Assembly (NCBI RefSeq): GCF_002443255.2
Contig: NW_019211459.1
Coordinates: forward strand, 1,380,019 to 1,444,018
DNA: 64,000 nucleotides
Source of the DNA: Varroa destructor
Taxonomy: Eukaryota; Arthropoda; Arachnida; Mesostigmata; Varroidae
Reading direction: 5' to 3'
The position numbers and the translations under genes were made by a program. The notes under the pieces were generated by a model that saw nothing but the letters and a program-made list of their open reading frames with translations, was not told where the DNA came from and searched no databases. Shown piece after piece: positions 10,800 through 24,602 of the stretch (the stretch's first letter is position 1; each line of letters starts with the position of its first letter).

Positions 10800-12600
10800 T
10801 GATAATAGCATTTCTTGACAATTAAGTTCGCATGCAACACACAGATCCAGAATACTACCTGCGTGGAATTAAATCAACATTTTCAGTTTGATTTAGAACA
10901 CCTAATCTGGCCAGTAGGATGACCGTAACCGCAAAAAAAGTTTTTGGAAAAACGTAGGGTAAGTTACTATTGAATGACTACATAGAAGTGCAGCACCTAA
11001 GGTAGCGATAGCGAGAAGGTCGGACGCTCGACCAACGAGACGACCCTTATTAGCTCGAGACGACTATTAAATATTAGCGCGTTCTAGCTGATTTATCAAC
11101 AATGCCTGCTGGCGTGAACGTGTGACTGTGCGACGTCCTGTTCGGCCTCTAAGAGGCCTTCATAGTCTAGAGTCAGTATCGACGATCGTCGTGTATCACT
11201 GGTCGCTCACCCGGATCCCGCGCAGTTTACATACACTCCTAGCATCACTAAACCGAAGACGCACAAAAGTAATAGTAGTACTAATCAAAATAATGTTGAA
11301 ATATTGTTAATATAATAAATTCATGATAGCAGTCGACCATGCTAGTACGCCCACCAGGAGCAAAGAAGGCTGTATCATTTAACACAGTTCTTAGGCATAC
11401 ATCCACGTAAAGGTGAAATAAATAGGTATATATTTATTATATTGACATAAGAAAAATCGAAAGATGATGAGATGAGATTAGTTCATTCAAGCCAGTGACA
11501 GCAACCGCCAGAGACGCGTAGTAGTTCATTCTATCTCTCGAAAGAAGACCATCTCGAGGACGATTGCACCTTGACGAATTGATGGACATTTTTCCATATA
11601 AAGGGTAAGAGTAAATTGCAAAAAATGGATTCCGCCTATCTTAAGATGTTGCTGGTTACCAATGGCATAAGATGAGCGGAACGATGAAATGAATCCATAG
11701 TGGAAAAATCATATTCATTTACTGGTAAAAGACAGGATGATTGATGGAGACAGGACGATATCACTTATGACAGCAATGATGATTACTATGTTTATTATTA
11801 ATAGGACGCATTTTGATTGTTTTAAGTTTATTTCCTTCCAATCTGCGTGTTAGTGAACGAAGCAAATTTTCACAGTATGACCTTTCAATAATCATCATCA
11901 TTATTATACTATATAAAGATATGAATTTGGGAGATAATAATAGTTAAACGGTTGACTGAGTCTGCGGCAAAAAATGCGGGCATATGCCCTCGTTCGTTAT
12001 TTCATCTTTAACTAAAATGTCTAAATCGAGAGTCTCGATGATGCGTATAAACGAAATAGATAAGAGCAACCAGATAACAATAGATCTTATAGAAATAGGC
12101 TAGGAGAACGCTTACCGGCTACCTGCCGTTATTCCTGCTATGATGGATACTATTCACGTCCTTGGCGTAGGGACACTCTACTATTACGGACAGACTGATC
12201 TCAAGTTTAACCAAACCTGTCTCTTGACTTTGTTACTACGAGTAGTAATGATTAGAGAGAGTTGAGACGCATAACTATTACAGTTAACCCTATATAACAT
12301 TATCTATGTTTACGATAGAGGTGAAATGATGTATCTATTATAATATAAAACGAGAGAGGGAATACTGGTAAACCACTGCCACTGGTCTCAGTGAAGCTCG
12401 GAAGGAATCTACCTACAGTGGACGGCGGTAAACAACGTTGCAGACGACACGCACAATATTTCATTAATATATACATACCTAAACAATAGATACAGTAATA
12501 TTTATATTAAAAAACGACTGACAAAAATGCGATAATATATACATTTAAATATATATATATATATACAACATATATTAGTGGCTACGACTATTATTATATA
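10800..12600. other. AT-rich stretch, no gene seen
   Basis: Many short ATA/ATT tracts and frequent stops on both strands. A 62-codon frame at 11122-11310 (+) has no splice support. An ATATAT tract lies at 12548-12566. Confidence 0.6.
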
Positions 12601-12650
12601 AATGAAAAATAGTGACCAGTGTGTGTAGGCGTCCGGCCTATTACGCATAG

Positions 12651-12861
12651 ACGAATATTCGAATCTAACGGACGATGCCGCGAAATGGGCCTGACAGACG
12701 CGCGCAAGAAGATATACATTGGCCCTATAAAATACAACATCAGCAAGACGAGAGGCTATCTGAATGAACGCTTTTCTCAACGGCGGTTGACAACAATCTG
12801 GCCCGACCGTTCTCTCGAACGGTCTACTCTTTATCAAAACGCCCACTCTTTCGAGCTATAA
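12651..12861 (+). CDS. Candidate terminal exon, basic protein
   Basis: The acceptor CGGCCTATTACGCATAG leads into a frame open for 69 codons to a TAA at 12859. The product is hydrophilic and basic (starts RIFESNGRCREMGLTDARKK; later NERFSQRR). The opposite strand is also open for 114 codons here, so the strand is not certain. No upstream exon found. Confidence 0.22.
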
Positions 12862-13402
12862 AATAGCTCTATATGCTGTTTTAACTAATTAAAGTGGCAA
12901 AGCGTTTTTATAATGGTTAATTTTCATGCCTCAATTTTACACCTAGTACTACTGTAGCATTTTTCTGGCCGAATTTACGCACAACTGTATGCCTAGTTGA
13001 GTTTACATCAAACCCTGAAATGAAGAGTGGCCATCTTCGTTTTGTGAATAAACGAAAATATGTACAAATTTTCATCGCCACATTTCCCGCTATTATTCAA
13101 ATTTGACTTGTTTTACCCTATCTAAAATATGCTGTCATTCAGCAACAGATCAAAAAAATCGTTAGCCGACATGGTAAGCGTTTGAACGCCATTTAAAAAC
13201 ACCAGCAAGTGGTACTTGATTCGGAGAAGAAAGGGGCAAGGCAGCAGACGACATGTTACTGGCCTTCATTCTGGCGACCATTTATAAATAACGGCACGAG
13301 GTGCAGGAATGATGAACACGGTGGGAACTAATGTTTCAAGAAACACGTTTACACATTTAGCTAAGTTCTAGTTTGTGTGGATGCTTTCGGCAGCATACGA
13401 TG

Positions 13403-13454
13403 ATGTGTGTGTGTGTGTGTGTGTCTGTGTGTGTGTGTGTGAGGGGGGGGGGGG
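13403..13454. repeat. (GT)n microsatellite followed by a poly-G run
   Basis: About 38 bases of GT with one interruption (GTCT), then a single A and twelve G. Confidence 0.95.
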
Positions 13455-14813
13455 AAGAAAAAGAAAAAGGGGCTTGATCAAGTCGATTCACGCAGGGGGG
13501 TCACTACCACACACCAATGCAAAATACAATGATTTATCCCATGCAGGATGATGGTGATGATGAGTATATGTCGATTCTCTTCCGCGAAGACACACGCTCA
13601 AGACACAAGGTGAACATGCGCAGAAGATTAGGGAGAAGACTGCATAGTCTAGTTGCAACACTACTTTAAAAAGACAAGCGCGAAGAATGAATGAAGGAGC
13701 TCGAGTTAAGGGACTTAGATGATATAACTTCATGATCCACTATTGCTAATGGTATAGGGAGTATTGCGACAATAATAATTAATGACAGGCATTATTATGG
13801 TATTAACTTCAATTATATATGATAATTATAAGGCACTTATACGTTAAATAGAGCATCGATGAATATATAGGAATAAGTGTATGTCTGTAAACAATAAGAG
13901 GATATATAACCACTAGCGATAACTATTATGCCAACCATTATAATTATTATCAGAACTTCATTTGCCCAAGGTACATCCCGAGATATTTGAGAAGCTTTGG
14001 AAACGAAACATATTTAGGAATATCCTTCTTTAGATCGTCAAAAACTTGAGTCACGATACTTAGGGTCAACTGAGTTACTTTAAGTTTTTTTTTTTTTTCT
14101 TGGAACTTGCGAATAATAAGAGGAAGTTAGCGTTCAAGTTTCTATTGTTTTAGAGACCGAGCAGTTACGTACGTTCATTCTTGTTTGTGCTATGTGATAT
14201 CCTGAACTGCTCAATAATTCATAATATAAAGATAATATAGAAATAGAAAAGAAAAACTAGTACCTCAAAATTCAGCAGAAACCTGCTTAACTTTCTCAGA
14301 TTACCTCTGTTTAATACCATCCTCTAGCATTCATTGCCCCTGTAAGAACGACCGGTACGCTCCTGGCCTATAAGTTCGTAGGTCTAAGAGAATTCGGAAT
14401 CGAGCGACCCTCATTGAATAATAATGATGATGATGGTAATACTAGTTCCTAATAATATATTAGGGTTTCCATTTTTTCAAGTGAAGTAATATTATACAGT
14501 AAAAATCAACGCATACCTATGTACTTTGCTCCGGCCTTACAAGTGTTTTTTTTTTTCAATTTGGTATGTACCAGGGATGCCCTGCCCTTCGTCCAATGTA
14601 TGTGGTTAAATTCAATGATATGAAAAGTTATTGCCACTAAAGACAGTGTTATAACGTTTTATCTTATCAGGTTCTTGCCAAACAAATCAACCAAGAGAAC
14701 ATAGTTGTTATGTCACAAGTATGGTTCTCTGATTGCAGCTAATTAGTGCAGAAAAATGGATACTTTCGTCATCACAATTAGACTGAAAATTCTGTCTGAT
14801 TAACTTCTAACGA

Positions 14814-15041
14814 TTAGGGCCGCACGCTGTCCGCTGTCTGGGACTGCCTAGGCCAATATTCGGCTTCACATAGGGCAACGTATACGTTATAGTGTATACA
14901 GGTATAGCAGCAAACAAAATATCGACATCTAGGTTGATCAGGGGTACAGAGTAAGCTCATACGAGGTAACGAGAGCCCAAAAGAGGATAATAGTATGTGT
15001 GAGTTGGACGTCCTATTGTTTAGGCCATCAAGCCACAAAGG
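14814..15041 (-). CDS. Candidate terminal exon, Cys-containing
   Basis: The acceptor TTGTTTTTTAG precedes 15041. Phase 0 is open for 75 codons to a TAA at 14814: PLWLDGLNNRTSNSHILLSS at the start, then a Cys-rich middle (CRYFVCCYTC). No partner exon and no recognisable domain; the start phase is unconstrained. Confidence 0.22.
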   Translation of the reverse strand, partial: PLWLDGLNNRTSNSHILLSSFGLSLPRMSLLCTPDQPRCRYFVCCYTCIHYNVYVALCEAEYWPRQSQTADSVRP

Positions 15042-15049
15042 CTAAAAAA

Positions 15050-17280
15050 CAACGCTCTTTCTTTGCTTGTCTTTTTGGCAACAATCAGCAGTACTTTTTG
15101 CTTTGTTTTTCAATCTAACCTCTTATAGTCGTGCACTATTCTTGCATCAAAACGTTTAAAATACTGAGTGATGAATGTGCCAGTGCGTGATATGTTCATT
15201 GTACTATACCGTATTGTACTTAATACCCCCTTAGCGCATCTCTACATATACCTACTAGCTAGATGGCAACGATAAAGAGCATGGGAAGAAGGGGTAAAAA
15301 CAACTAATAAATACAAACAATAATAACAACATCAATAACTAGAAGTGCAGCAAAACTTTATAGTATCTAGGTTTAAGCTAAAGAACGTAAAGAGGAAATC
15401 AACATTATCTTGCCCTTCTTATCAACGAGCGCCCTTTTCGAATGATCGCAGCAATAGAGTAGTGCCGTATGCCCCAACAGAATAATATGGATAATCGAAT
15501 AACGGAAATCTTCACACTGCATCTTCAAACTTAACATACGAAAGTTAGAGCTTAGGGAAGAGGGAAAGAGCACAGCTTTGCCTGCTCTGAATCCAAATAT
15601 AGATAACGTACTTCATGTAACGTACGGTCATTGTTATTAGATTGTTATGAATGCTTATTAGCACATAAAGGCTCAGCTGTTAGGACGAGGGTGGCGGTGG
15701 TGGTAATGGCAGTGGATCGTAGAAGCGTAGCAGTGCGTGACAGAACGTAGCAGAGCACGTTTCAGAGAGAGAGGGCATACAGAACGGCCTCGAGGGTGCA
15801 CAATGTCAGGTGTAGGGGCAGTATCGAGGTAGTGTGATTCGAGTGTGATAACGGCAACAACACTAACGATAATGAAGAGTGTAATACAAATATGATAACA
15901 AGATATGATTCTAAAATGATAATAGTGGTCAATGTGATATGAAATGGTTATACACGACACTATGCTTATCACTTTACGGACACATATATTGCTGCAACAC
16001 CTTATCAAACATGTAAGCTTATACATAGTTACTATAATATGAACTCAAAGCAGGGACGATCTGGACTGCTAAGTAGCTGAAAAGCAAGTGGAACGGACAA
16101 AGACGATAACAGTGGAACAAAGAGATACTACGACTACTATTAATAATAGCAGCGGTCACTATATAAACAAACCATGAAACGGCTCGTTCGAGAAGAAGAC
16201 CACTTTAAGAAGACTCGATTTGGCTTTGCTTGTTACAAAAAGAAACGGAACAACAAGCTCCTAAAAGTCGCGGCTAACAACGATGGCTACGCTGTTCGAT
16301 AGAGTCCTCAAAGCTCTTCGTTCTAGGATTGGCAACAAAACTTTTAATTTATTTTTTGATTCCATAATCGTGGATACTTCGTTTGTTTTTCGGTTCGCCC
16401 AGAAAAGCTCACTTCATAGACAGTGAATGCACAAAGCACGAAATCGAAATCACTAATGGTAGGTGTCCGAATTGAGGGAAACGGAACGAAGAACGACGCT
16501 GAAGTGTCTGGAACGAGACGAAATAGGGATTGGCGGTGATCGTGCAGTGACGGTCGTGAACTGGTCGCTCATGCTTATATGAGCGTCAGGATCGATAACT
16601 GAGCAACAACAGAACGAACTAGGTGTTGTGAAGTGTTTATATAAGAAGAATTAGAATAACCGAAAGAAAGGCAAGTAAGCTGTGAGATAGAGAGACAGTG
16701 AGAGCTCGCGCATGGAGAGAAAGGGCGACGAAACAGAACAGAAGACAGCGGTGAGGGACCCCTGGAGGGAAGGGGGTAATATGCCTTGTGATAAGGTGGT
16801 CACAACGTGAAGGTCACATCTGCCTTTTCGCGCGGACACCTCACGGCCGACCTGTGATGTGAAGCAGCTTTGCAAAGAGAGGCGCTGCCTGCAAAGAGGT
16901 AATGTTGTATTTTTGGACGAGACGCGATGAGAGAGAACACCTGATAACGGTATCCGACAAGCCATTTACATTGAGATTGTTTAACGTTAAGATACAATCA
17001 CGATTGTCTATGATTGCCAACGCTTGAGATTGGGATGAGATGCGATGCGATGTGATTTCTTACACACAGATGAAAGCAAACGATACGACAGCGGGAATTT
17101 GTAATGTTTAAAACTCACAAATCAGCAGAGGTAGAGATAGCGAAAACGCCATAGTAAGTTATGCTATTGTACGTGGAGTGATTTAACTTGAAAAAGTTCA
17201 CGCAAATGCCATATCATGAACGAGACAATTTACAGTAGATCGTACTCTTGACGTTCAATGAAAACTACTGAAACCTAGGG
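15050..17280. other. Mostly noncoding; purine-rich plus strand
   Basis: Repeated GAGA/GGAA runs near 15.7 and 16.7 kb make the minus strand pyrimidine-rich. That strand therefore shows several strong acceptors (before 15374 and 16077) followed by only 12-17 open codons. A 117-codon minus frame from an ATG at 16026 (His- and Ile-rich) has no splice support. I see no convincing gene. Confidence 0.5.
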
Positions 17281-17282
17281 CA

Positions 17283-18922
17283 TTACCAAAATTGGGGGCA
17301 TGATATACGAGCGTCTTTGCCTATGCGAAGAAACCTAGAATTGTGAGTTTCACGCTTCGCCTGGATGCTTGAGTGCAATCTTTGATGGTAGTCGTACCGA
17401 CATAATCTAGGGACGTTCGGCATTGGAAACATGATAGAATTTCCGTAGTTCACAAAATCGTCACCATACGTCGCCAAACAGACACTTTTTGTAAAGTTTA
17501 GTTACTTGTGCAAGAAAAGGAAGTTTATGCTCTTTTTGTATAAAAAAGCTTTAGGAGAACTTAGAAAAATACGATACAGAAAAATTTTCAACGACGGACA
17601 ACAAAGAGGGCAAAGATGGGCAATCGCCCCTTACTACTAATTATTATATACACACATATATATATATATATATATTCTGTACCGAATTATTATTATTATT
17701 ATACAATTACAGTAAATATAACGGGTGTAGAGTCCGTAAGAAAATTAGCGGTCTTTTAATATGACCTCATGACAATTGGATTCCGTATAGATAATTTTGC
17801 TAACTCAAGCTGAACGGATCGAAATTATACATCCTATAGTCTTTAAAGCATCTCCCAGATAAACCGCAAGAGAAAGATAAGAGCAGAATTTAATAGGACA
17901 GAAACAGTAGCTATGAAAAAAATGAACCAGCGATGAACAAACACAGGGTACCTAGACACTTCAATGTTAACGCACAATAAAAATGTCTACAGCAAAACCA
18001 ATTTGCTGTGGAGTAATCATAGGGACAGACGAGCCCGAGTTAGCAGACGATATCTTTTTTTTGTAAACAACCAAATTTGCGATTGTTCACGCTTTCCACA
18101 GAGCGTCTATTCTCATGTGCAATATGTTTACAAAATGCCAGCCAGGTCCTTACGTAATGACATCGATTTTTGATTAGTAATTATATTTTCTTGTCACATT
18201 CACTCACAAAATCGAAGTAGTTCATGTCGCATATTAAACGCATGCATAAACACTAACAAGCCTCTATTCAGCTGTGCACTGTGTGGAGTAGTTATGGCTG
18301 ACAAGACAAAAGGCCTGTCTTGTAAGTAGCTTATCGCACAATTGACCCGCAAGAACTGGATGGGGGCGCTGGTTGAATGGCTCAGAAAGCGTCTGCTAAC
18401 CGTCAAATCGTCGTTGTTTAGTTAGCGTTACAGGACTGGTTTCAGACGGTTAACGAATGATGAATTTGGGGCGACAGATATTCTGCACTTTGGATCGGAT
18501 AATGAACAAGGAAGGCAACAATCAATTGAACAGCAGCTGAGAATTGCTGGGAGTTGACAAACTCTAATCCTCTAGTGGGTAACATCTACTATAATGAATG
18601 AGATTCAAGCATATACTTGCTGGACGGTCGTGAACGATACTAGTAGTAGTGATAATAAAAATTGCAAAACGCTACAGATTCATAAGATAACGTGACTTGC
18701 CATAAGACACTGGTAAATATATAGACTTATGACGAATCAAAATTCTAGGTATACTCGAACAGTATTCAATATAAGAGAATCGTAACTATTTGGACCTCTC
18801 ATCATGTGATCGTTACTGGCTTTACTTGTTGTCGGGAACCAGCCACAGCCGCAGCGACCATTGTTGACTCGAGGTAGAATAAAGGAGACGTCAATACGCT
18901 GATATAATAATTGACTCGACAA
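17283..18922 (-). other. Three minus-strand frames with weak exon support
   Basis: Frames end at 17283, 18200 and 18737. The frame at 18200-18355 follows a good acceptor (GCGCCCCCATCCAG) and runs 51 codons to a stop. The one at 18737-18898 follows ATTATATCAG and has GRCGCGW in it. The one at 17283-17477 has no clear acceptor. Each could be a terminal exon, but chance frames of this length are expected. Confidence 0.18.
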
Positions 18923-19232
18923 GGCTTACTGGAACCTGCGCCATTTTGTACATAGGACATTCATTGACAGAAAACGATTTGGCAATTCTAGAATCGAACA
19001 GCTCTCTTTTGATCGATTTCTTTTATAGTTTCTGCTATTGAGATTATTGTTAGGTACCTGGTAAATACACGTTTGTTGACGAAGATACGCTATGTAATTG
19101 CAGTTATCATCAGACGTTTAGTCTCGATAGGATGTACTGAGTTGGATTAGTGCAATAGGAATGTCGTGTTCTGCTTCGTCAGTACGAAAAGAAACAATTA
19201 GTTTTTTTTTATCTATGCAAATATAGTCTTCG

Positions 19233-19262
19233 AGCAGCAGCAGCAGCAGCAGCAGCAGCGGC
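19233..19262. repeat. (GCA)n trinucleotide repeat
   Basis: Nine GCA/CAG units passing into GCG units; not inside a supported exon. Confidence 0.95.
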
Positions 19263-20089
19263 GCGAGTAGATGTTACGAGCGGAAAAAGGCTTTAACCAA
19301 CTACAACAGAGCACTGCTTCAATAGGATTAAAAATTACGGAATTGCCATTATGACTAGTGCTCAGTCTGCGTTTTTTTTAACTATAAATAAATAATATTA
19401 ACATTTCTGAGACTCCGATTAATATCCTATCAGGACTGAGGTCAGTAGTACTGGCTGATAGCACCCTGTCAAATAACCACATTCTCCAATGTTTCAATGG
19501 TGATAATAGCAAATGCGTACGCACAAATCGTTTTGAGATGGCCATACGACGAGTAAAAATGCCAACTTTCATAGACGAAAATGTGTGCGTCAAGGGAAAG
19601 CATAAAAAGACAACCGGAATTACCTAACTGACGTCACACGACGACGACGATGATATGGCTGTGTCGAAAAACTACGTCCCGCTTAAAACCAATGCTAAAT
19701 TGTAGCTAAAACTGTGGTAGAATTTTAGAGAAATACAGATTCAACTAACCGTAGATTCGGGTCCTTCGAAATACATTAGCAACAGCACTATGAGAAACAT
19801 AACGCTATTTGAATCTCCATTCCAATCATCATCCACATGGAAAACATTCTCCACACAGTTAAACACACATCACAAAGACAGGTACGAAGTTGAAATTATG
19901 ATAAACTATAAACAAGAAATAATTGTAACAAGTATAATGAATATAATAAAATAACGTGATGTAATTTTACTAAATATACGCTGCTGATGCTGATGGCTAA
20001 TCGAAATACAAATAATGCTATACCAAACAGAAAGCGATCAAGAACTAATTGAGTAATAAAGAAACAAAAGCGACTGATAACGAATTGAC

Positions 20090-20216
20090 GGGGGAGAGGA
20101 GGAAGAGGAGGGAGAGAAGGAAGGAGCGAGAGACAGGCAGACAGAAACAGAGACAGAGACAGAGAGAGAAAGAGAGGGGGGAGGGGTAGGTGGGTGGGTG
20201 GGTGGGTGGTAGAGAG
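20090..20216. repeat. Purine tract with GGGT repeats
   Basis: About 125 bases almost free of pyrimidines except C in GACAGA units, ending in a run of GGGT units (20188-20209). That end has more than four closely spaced G-runs and could form a G-quadruplex or triplex. The Leu/Ser/Pro-rich minus-strand frames here are a by-product of the composition. Confidence 0.85.
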
Positions 20217-21026
20217 CGATGCGGGCTGAGGAAGCAAAGCATTTGTTGAAAATCGTGCGTGAAATACGTTATCGATTCTCGAACGAGCAGATTTATTAGG
20301 GAGTTAGATGGGTGCGAAATTAGAAGAAAAAAACCCGAGCTAAAAACTTTACGGAAAACGAAAAGATGACGCTTAAATATTTGCTATAAATCACCTACGG
20401 TGAAGATGATCATACTAATGAAGAATCACAGTTGTTGCAGACAAGCTATGTATTTATTTTGCTATAACATGAATATATCTATACATTTAAAGTTATATTG
20501 CTAATGATGATAATAATAATACTAATAGTAATCATAATAACAAACTACAATAAAGTGAGTCATAATGAATTGACGGAGAATATGCTACTGTTGTTTCTCC
20601 TAGATAAAGGCTTCATTTGAGCAAATAATAAATTTATAAATAAAGGGGTAATCGTTGAATTTTGTCAGAAGCAAATTTTGACTAACGAAATAGAATCTTC
20701 AGGAGTAGCTAAAAATTACCTTCAAATATAAAAAATAGGTAATAAATTTCTCGTAATTAAATGAATACGATGCAGGTCTCATTTGGGTAACATCTTCTAC
20801 ACAGAAGTGAACAGGTAGGTATGGATTTATGAGACACGCATGTGCATGTAATATAATGAAAATGGCAATCTTAAAATCAATTTATGTACCAGTTAAAAAT
20901 AAGAATAGGAAAAATATTGGTCACATGTAGATAATCCAATGTAGGCCCAATTCAGCTGACAGCCGTTCATTATTATATCTGCATTCAGCTATTTATTGGT
21001 CGATTGTGTCGCTTGGACACCCACAG

Positions 21027-21242
21027 GACGCATCCCAGCCAAGAATGATCTACACTGCTCGGTTTAGCAGCCATTGTGACAACTCGATAAAGTTTCGTCG
21101 AACTTATTCAAAGTTAGCTGAACTTTGGCAAGGCGCCACAGTTGCCCCTTTGCTGTTTCGGAGCACCCGGGAATTCTGCGAGGCAGGAGCGATTGGATAT
21201 AGACACTACACGCAAAGTCTTAAACGATGCTTCGACGGATAG
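21027..21242 (+). CDS. Candidate terminal exon, unknown product
   Basis: The acceptor GCTTGGACACCCACAG precedes 21027 and phase 0 is open for 71 codons to a TAG. It reads DASQPRMIYTARFSSHC at the start and ends LKRCFDG. It is GC-richer than the flanking DNA, which is AT repeats on its 3' side. No upstream exon was joined. Confidence 0.3.
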   Translation, partial: DASQPRMIYTARFSSHCDNSIKFRRTYSKLAELWQGATVAPLLFRSTREFCEAGAIGYRHYTQSLKRCFDG

Positions 21243-21350
21243 CTGACTTCCCTCTCAGGAGGTCAATCAAACGCTTACTACAAAACGCAAAGCAGGCAGG
21301 TTAACTCAAACGGTGATGGTGCATTATCGAAATTGCATATCGAATTTTAA

Positions 21351-21354
<4 letters not shown>

Positions 21355-21402
<48 letters not shown>
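21355..21402. repeat. (TA)n microsatellite
   Basis: About 48 uninterrupted bases of TA. Confidence 0.97.
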
Positions 21403-21405
<3 letters not shown>

Positions 21406-23717
21406 GCCTAAAATTGCCATCACTGCAGTCAAATTTAAAGTCGTAAAGCTCATTAGGTGACATATTTGGCGGTATCTCTCTGAAACAATTCGTCGTCGTG
21501 GTTGATATTGCTTAACAAGATTCCAAGTAAAAATCACCGGCTTTGCTCTAAAACAACCACAACTACCTCATATTTGTATTACAATCCCCTTCAGTCGGAA
21601 CAAGTTACTAAAGAAGCCATACCAACGATGCAAGAAACGAATCTAAATAATAACTTATGTACACCATTAGCCAACACAGTGTGATAACAACTTTTCAAAA
21701 ACTTAATAGTCATTTTTAACATTTACAACGGATGTAAATGCTTTTTGAGACGTATTGTTATGTGTTATTAATTGATCCAAAACACATGATCATGAATGCG
21801 TACATGGAAACAACGTACCCCGAGTGATTGCCCCTCGGACATCTCTGTCGACAACAAACGATGCTCGGCTTGTTATTAGTGCAAGTGATTTCTTAAGACT
21901 GGAACCGTCCTATTTCTGCGGAATTGCTGAGTGCTGTCGCGTCAAAGAGATAAACGGCCTATAATCTCTTATTATTCAGGCAACGATAAACAGGCCAGAC
22001 GGCCATCACTGTTTCAAGGCTTCTCTCTGCGTGAGCATGGTTAGGGTGACCTCTGAGTTTTGTGGGTCAAAGCTTGTATTATCCATTTATGTTTAGTTAT
22101 AGTGGGCAGTTTCAGTTACTGACTTTCGTCAGACATCAAAATTAGTTTAAATATTACTCTATTCTAAAACGCACACGGGTAGCGTAAACAAAAGGGCCTG
22201 TTATGGTTCACTTATACGTTGTAGCCTGTTCAATGAAGGACTCGTATAAGAAGGCTATAATTATGAGCCAGGACACGTATTGCTACTATTGAAATTACAA
22301 GGGGACTCTACTCATACTTCTAGAATCGCATACATACAGCTAATATTTTATCCCATTTGTATAATACATACGATTTCGGCCATAAGTTCGGCCGGTGTTG
22401 GGTCAACTTACTGTCTTGAAGCAGAGTTTGTGTTAGATATTATAGTGGCCTAAAGAAAGTGGCGCGTCTACGTTGTTGAGCTTCAGAAGGAGAGTTCCAT
22501 GTACAGTAAAATAAAATATCCTAGGTTCGATATGTTTGTGGCCATAAAGAAGAACAAAAATTCCTTAGCAGCGAGTATCGCAAGTACCGTTTATAAAGTT
22601 CTCTAGGCGACTTCGGTTATTCATTAAAGGGTAGCTTTACCCGGTCAAGGCAGAGATACTCTCAATTTCATCAGCCTCTTTGATCCTGCTCTGTATGCGA
22701 TGCTGGCTTCACCTTAAACGGTCAACGTAAAGAGGCAGAGAAGGCAATCAATGTAAGGCGTAACTATAAAAACCGCAAAGAATGGCTCCCGCGGATACAG
22801 GAACACCGCTAGAGGCACAAGCAGCAGCATCGGCAATCAAAACAGCTGCAAGGCTCCAGAAGAATGGCCAGTAGTAAGCGTATTGCGTAATAGCGTGTGA
22901 GAGATCCAGTCGCGAACGCACATGGACAAACATACATACGCGCAGCGTTATAGAATATCGTTATGCTACGGTTGTTATACAGACGTTAGTTAACACAGAC
23001 GCTTATTTGCTAGCTCGTTCGCTTATTCATTAATAATGACAGCGGTGGTCAGCAGCGTAATAGCCTATATTAAAAAAAAACCGTGACGGCACCAACGGTC
23101 CTCCTTCACGGATCTGCGTGCCTGTACCCGCATTGCGCGCTTCATCGTCCGGAAGTACTAACCGGGAAACCCAGAATGGCGAAGAGAAAACGAAGAGATA
23201 GGGTTAACCAACAGACTTAGCGCTCGGTAGTAACTGGTTGAGGTAAACTTTGTTCGTTGCCAGACGAGTTGCTACATGTCTGAGCACTAGCCTTCGCCGC
23301 TGGTACCTTTATAGAGGCTGACGCTGCTGTTGTTACTTCTGCTTGGCCCACAACTAACTAGTTCGCTAGCTAGTTTCGTTCCCCTAGCGAACAGAGCCTG
23401 ACGTTACATGTGCCTAATCTAGCTGCTGCGTGCACAAGGACATCGGAAAAGCGAAAAAATACGCCAGAGGGCGCACGTGAACACAGCTGTTTTTCAAAAG
23501 ACAATACATAAAGTGTTTGTAGACTAGCGCTACCTGAAGTAAGCAATAAATTACTATTATTGTCACATCGAAACCGTTGGTAATAAATATCATAAACGTT
23601 TGTTAAAACTTTATTACCTGAACCTTGCGTATCACCGAAAATGAATATTTTGAGCGTTTCTTCTGCCCGCACTTGATGTTATCTTCCTTTTTGCCTTCGC
23701 CTTCACTCCCTAACTAG

Positions 23718-23904
23718 AAACACAACGACTCGAAACTGATTCCGCCATTCCTCTCACGTGTATCTTTGCTTCTCCTACAATTGTGGCTTTTGAAACTCAT
23801 CTCTTGGCTAGCTTGTTCCGAGTTGTGTATTCATGTACTAGGAGTAGTTAGTAAGGGCACTAGTATTTGGAACGACATAAGGACAGAAACGACTACTCTT
23901 CGAG
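23718..23904 (+). CDS. Candidate internal exon, possible membrane segment
   Basis: It has one of the strongest acceptor/donor pairs in the window: a 35-base pyrimidine-rich run ending AACTAG, and CGAG|GTAAGTG. Phase 0 is open through all 62 codons, ending with one extra base. The peptide is KHNDSKLIPPFLSRV, then a Leu-rich hydrophobic stretch (LLLLQLWLLKLISWLACSE) that could span a membrane, then a polar tail (WNDIRTETTTLR). No partner exon in phase was found, so it could also be a noncoding exon. Confidence 0.35.
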
Positions 23905-24602
23905 GTAAGTGTGACAGCCGTTTTCCAAGGATAGATATGGACGCTACCAGGCACGCGACTGAAAGGTGTGTCGTCGGTTGCTATAAATATTTCGAAAGGG
24001 CACCAACATCGACTGCAAGTATGCAGTGCTAAAAAACGACCGAGAGGGAACCAATTCCAATAGTTAAATATTCGAGGGCCTTCCTTTGCCTTCGCAAACT
24101 TCATTTTCGTAATATCTCTTCACCGCACATTATGCCTGTATGTGACGGACGCCAGCAAAAGAAAACATTCCTTGGTGGCACTTCCGGCGACCCTGGTCGC
24201 GAGGCGCCAGTGGCTCAGCAGTTAATGCGTCTGATAAAAGCTGTGATGCTTGTTTATAAAGTCCGTATTATACTATATATGACGACCTATAAATGCTTGC
24301 GAAGAAAAACACAAATCGCAATCATGGACAATTCTCGATAATCCACGTTCCGGTGTCGGCATGAGCTGCTTAGGTGCACACATATGCATCGTGGGCAACT
24401 TAAGTCAATTGAACACAATTTTTCTGCTACTGACCTGTTTTATTTTATATCCACTACTATATCTAGTGTCAAGTCCATCTAACTGTATCGCTAGCAGAGG
24501 TTACTTTTAATTGCGGACGTTTAACCGTAAGGTGAAAATCTGCATGATTTGCAAAAGTAAGTTATAAACTCCTTCCCATATATCGGCCGGACGAAGAGCT
24601 AA

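Noticed and set aside
20045..20242. Leu/Ser/Pro-rich minus-strand frames
   Set aside because: They are the translation of a pure pyrimidine tract and reflect composition only.
22412..22449. 38-base minus-strand segment between a strong acceptor (CACTTTCTTTAG) and a GTAAGT donor
   Set aside because: Splice signals are good, but only 12 codons and no neighbour in phase; left as a lead, not a feature.
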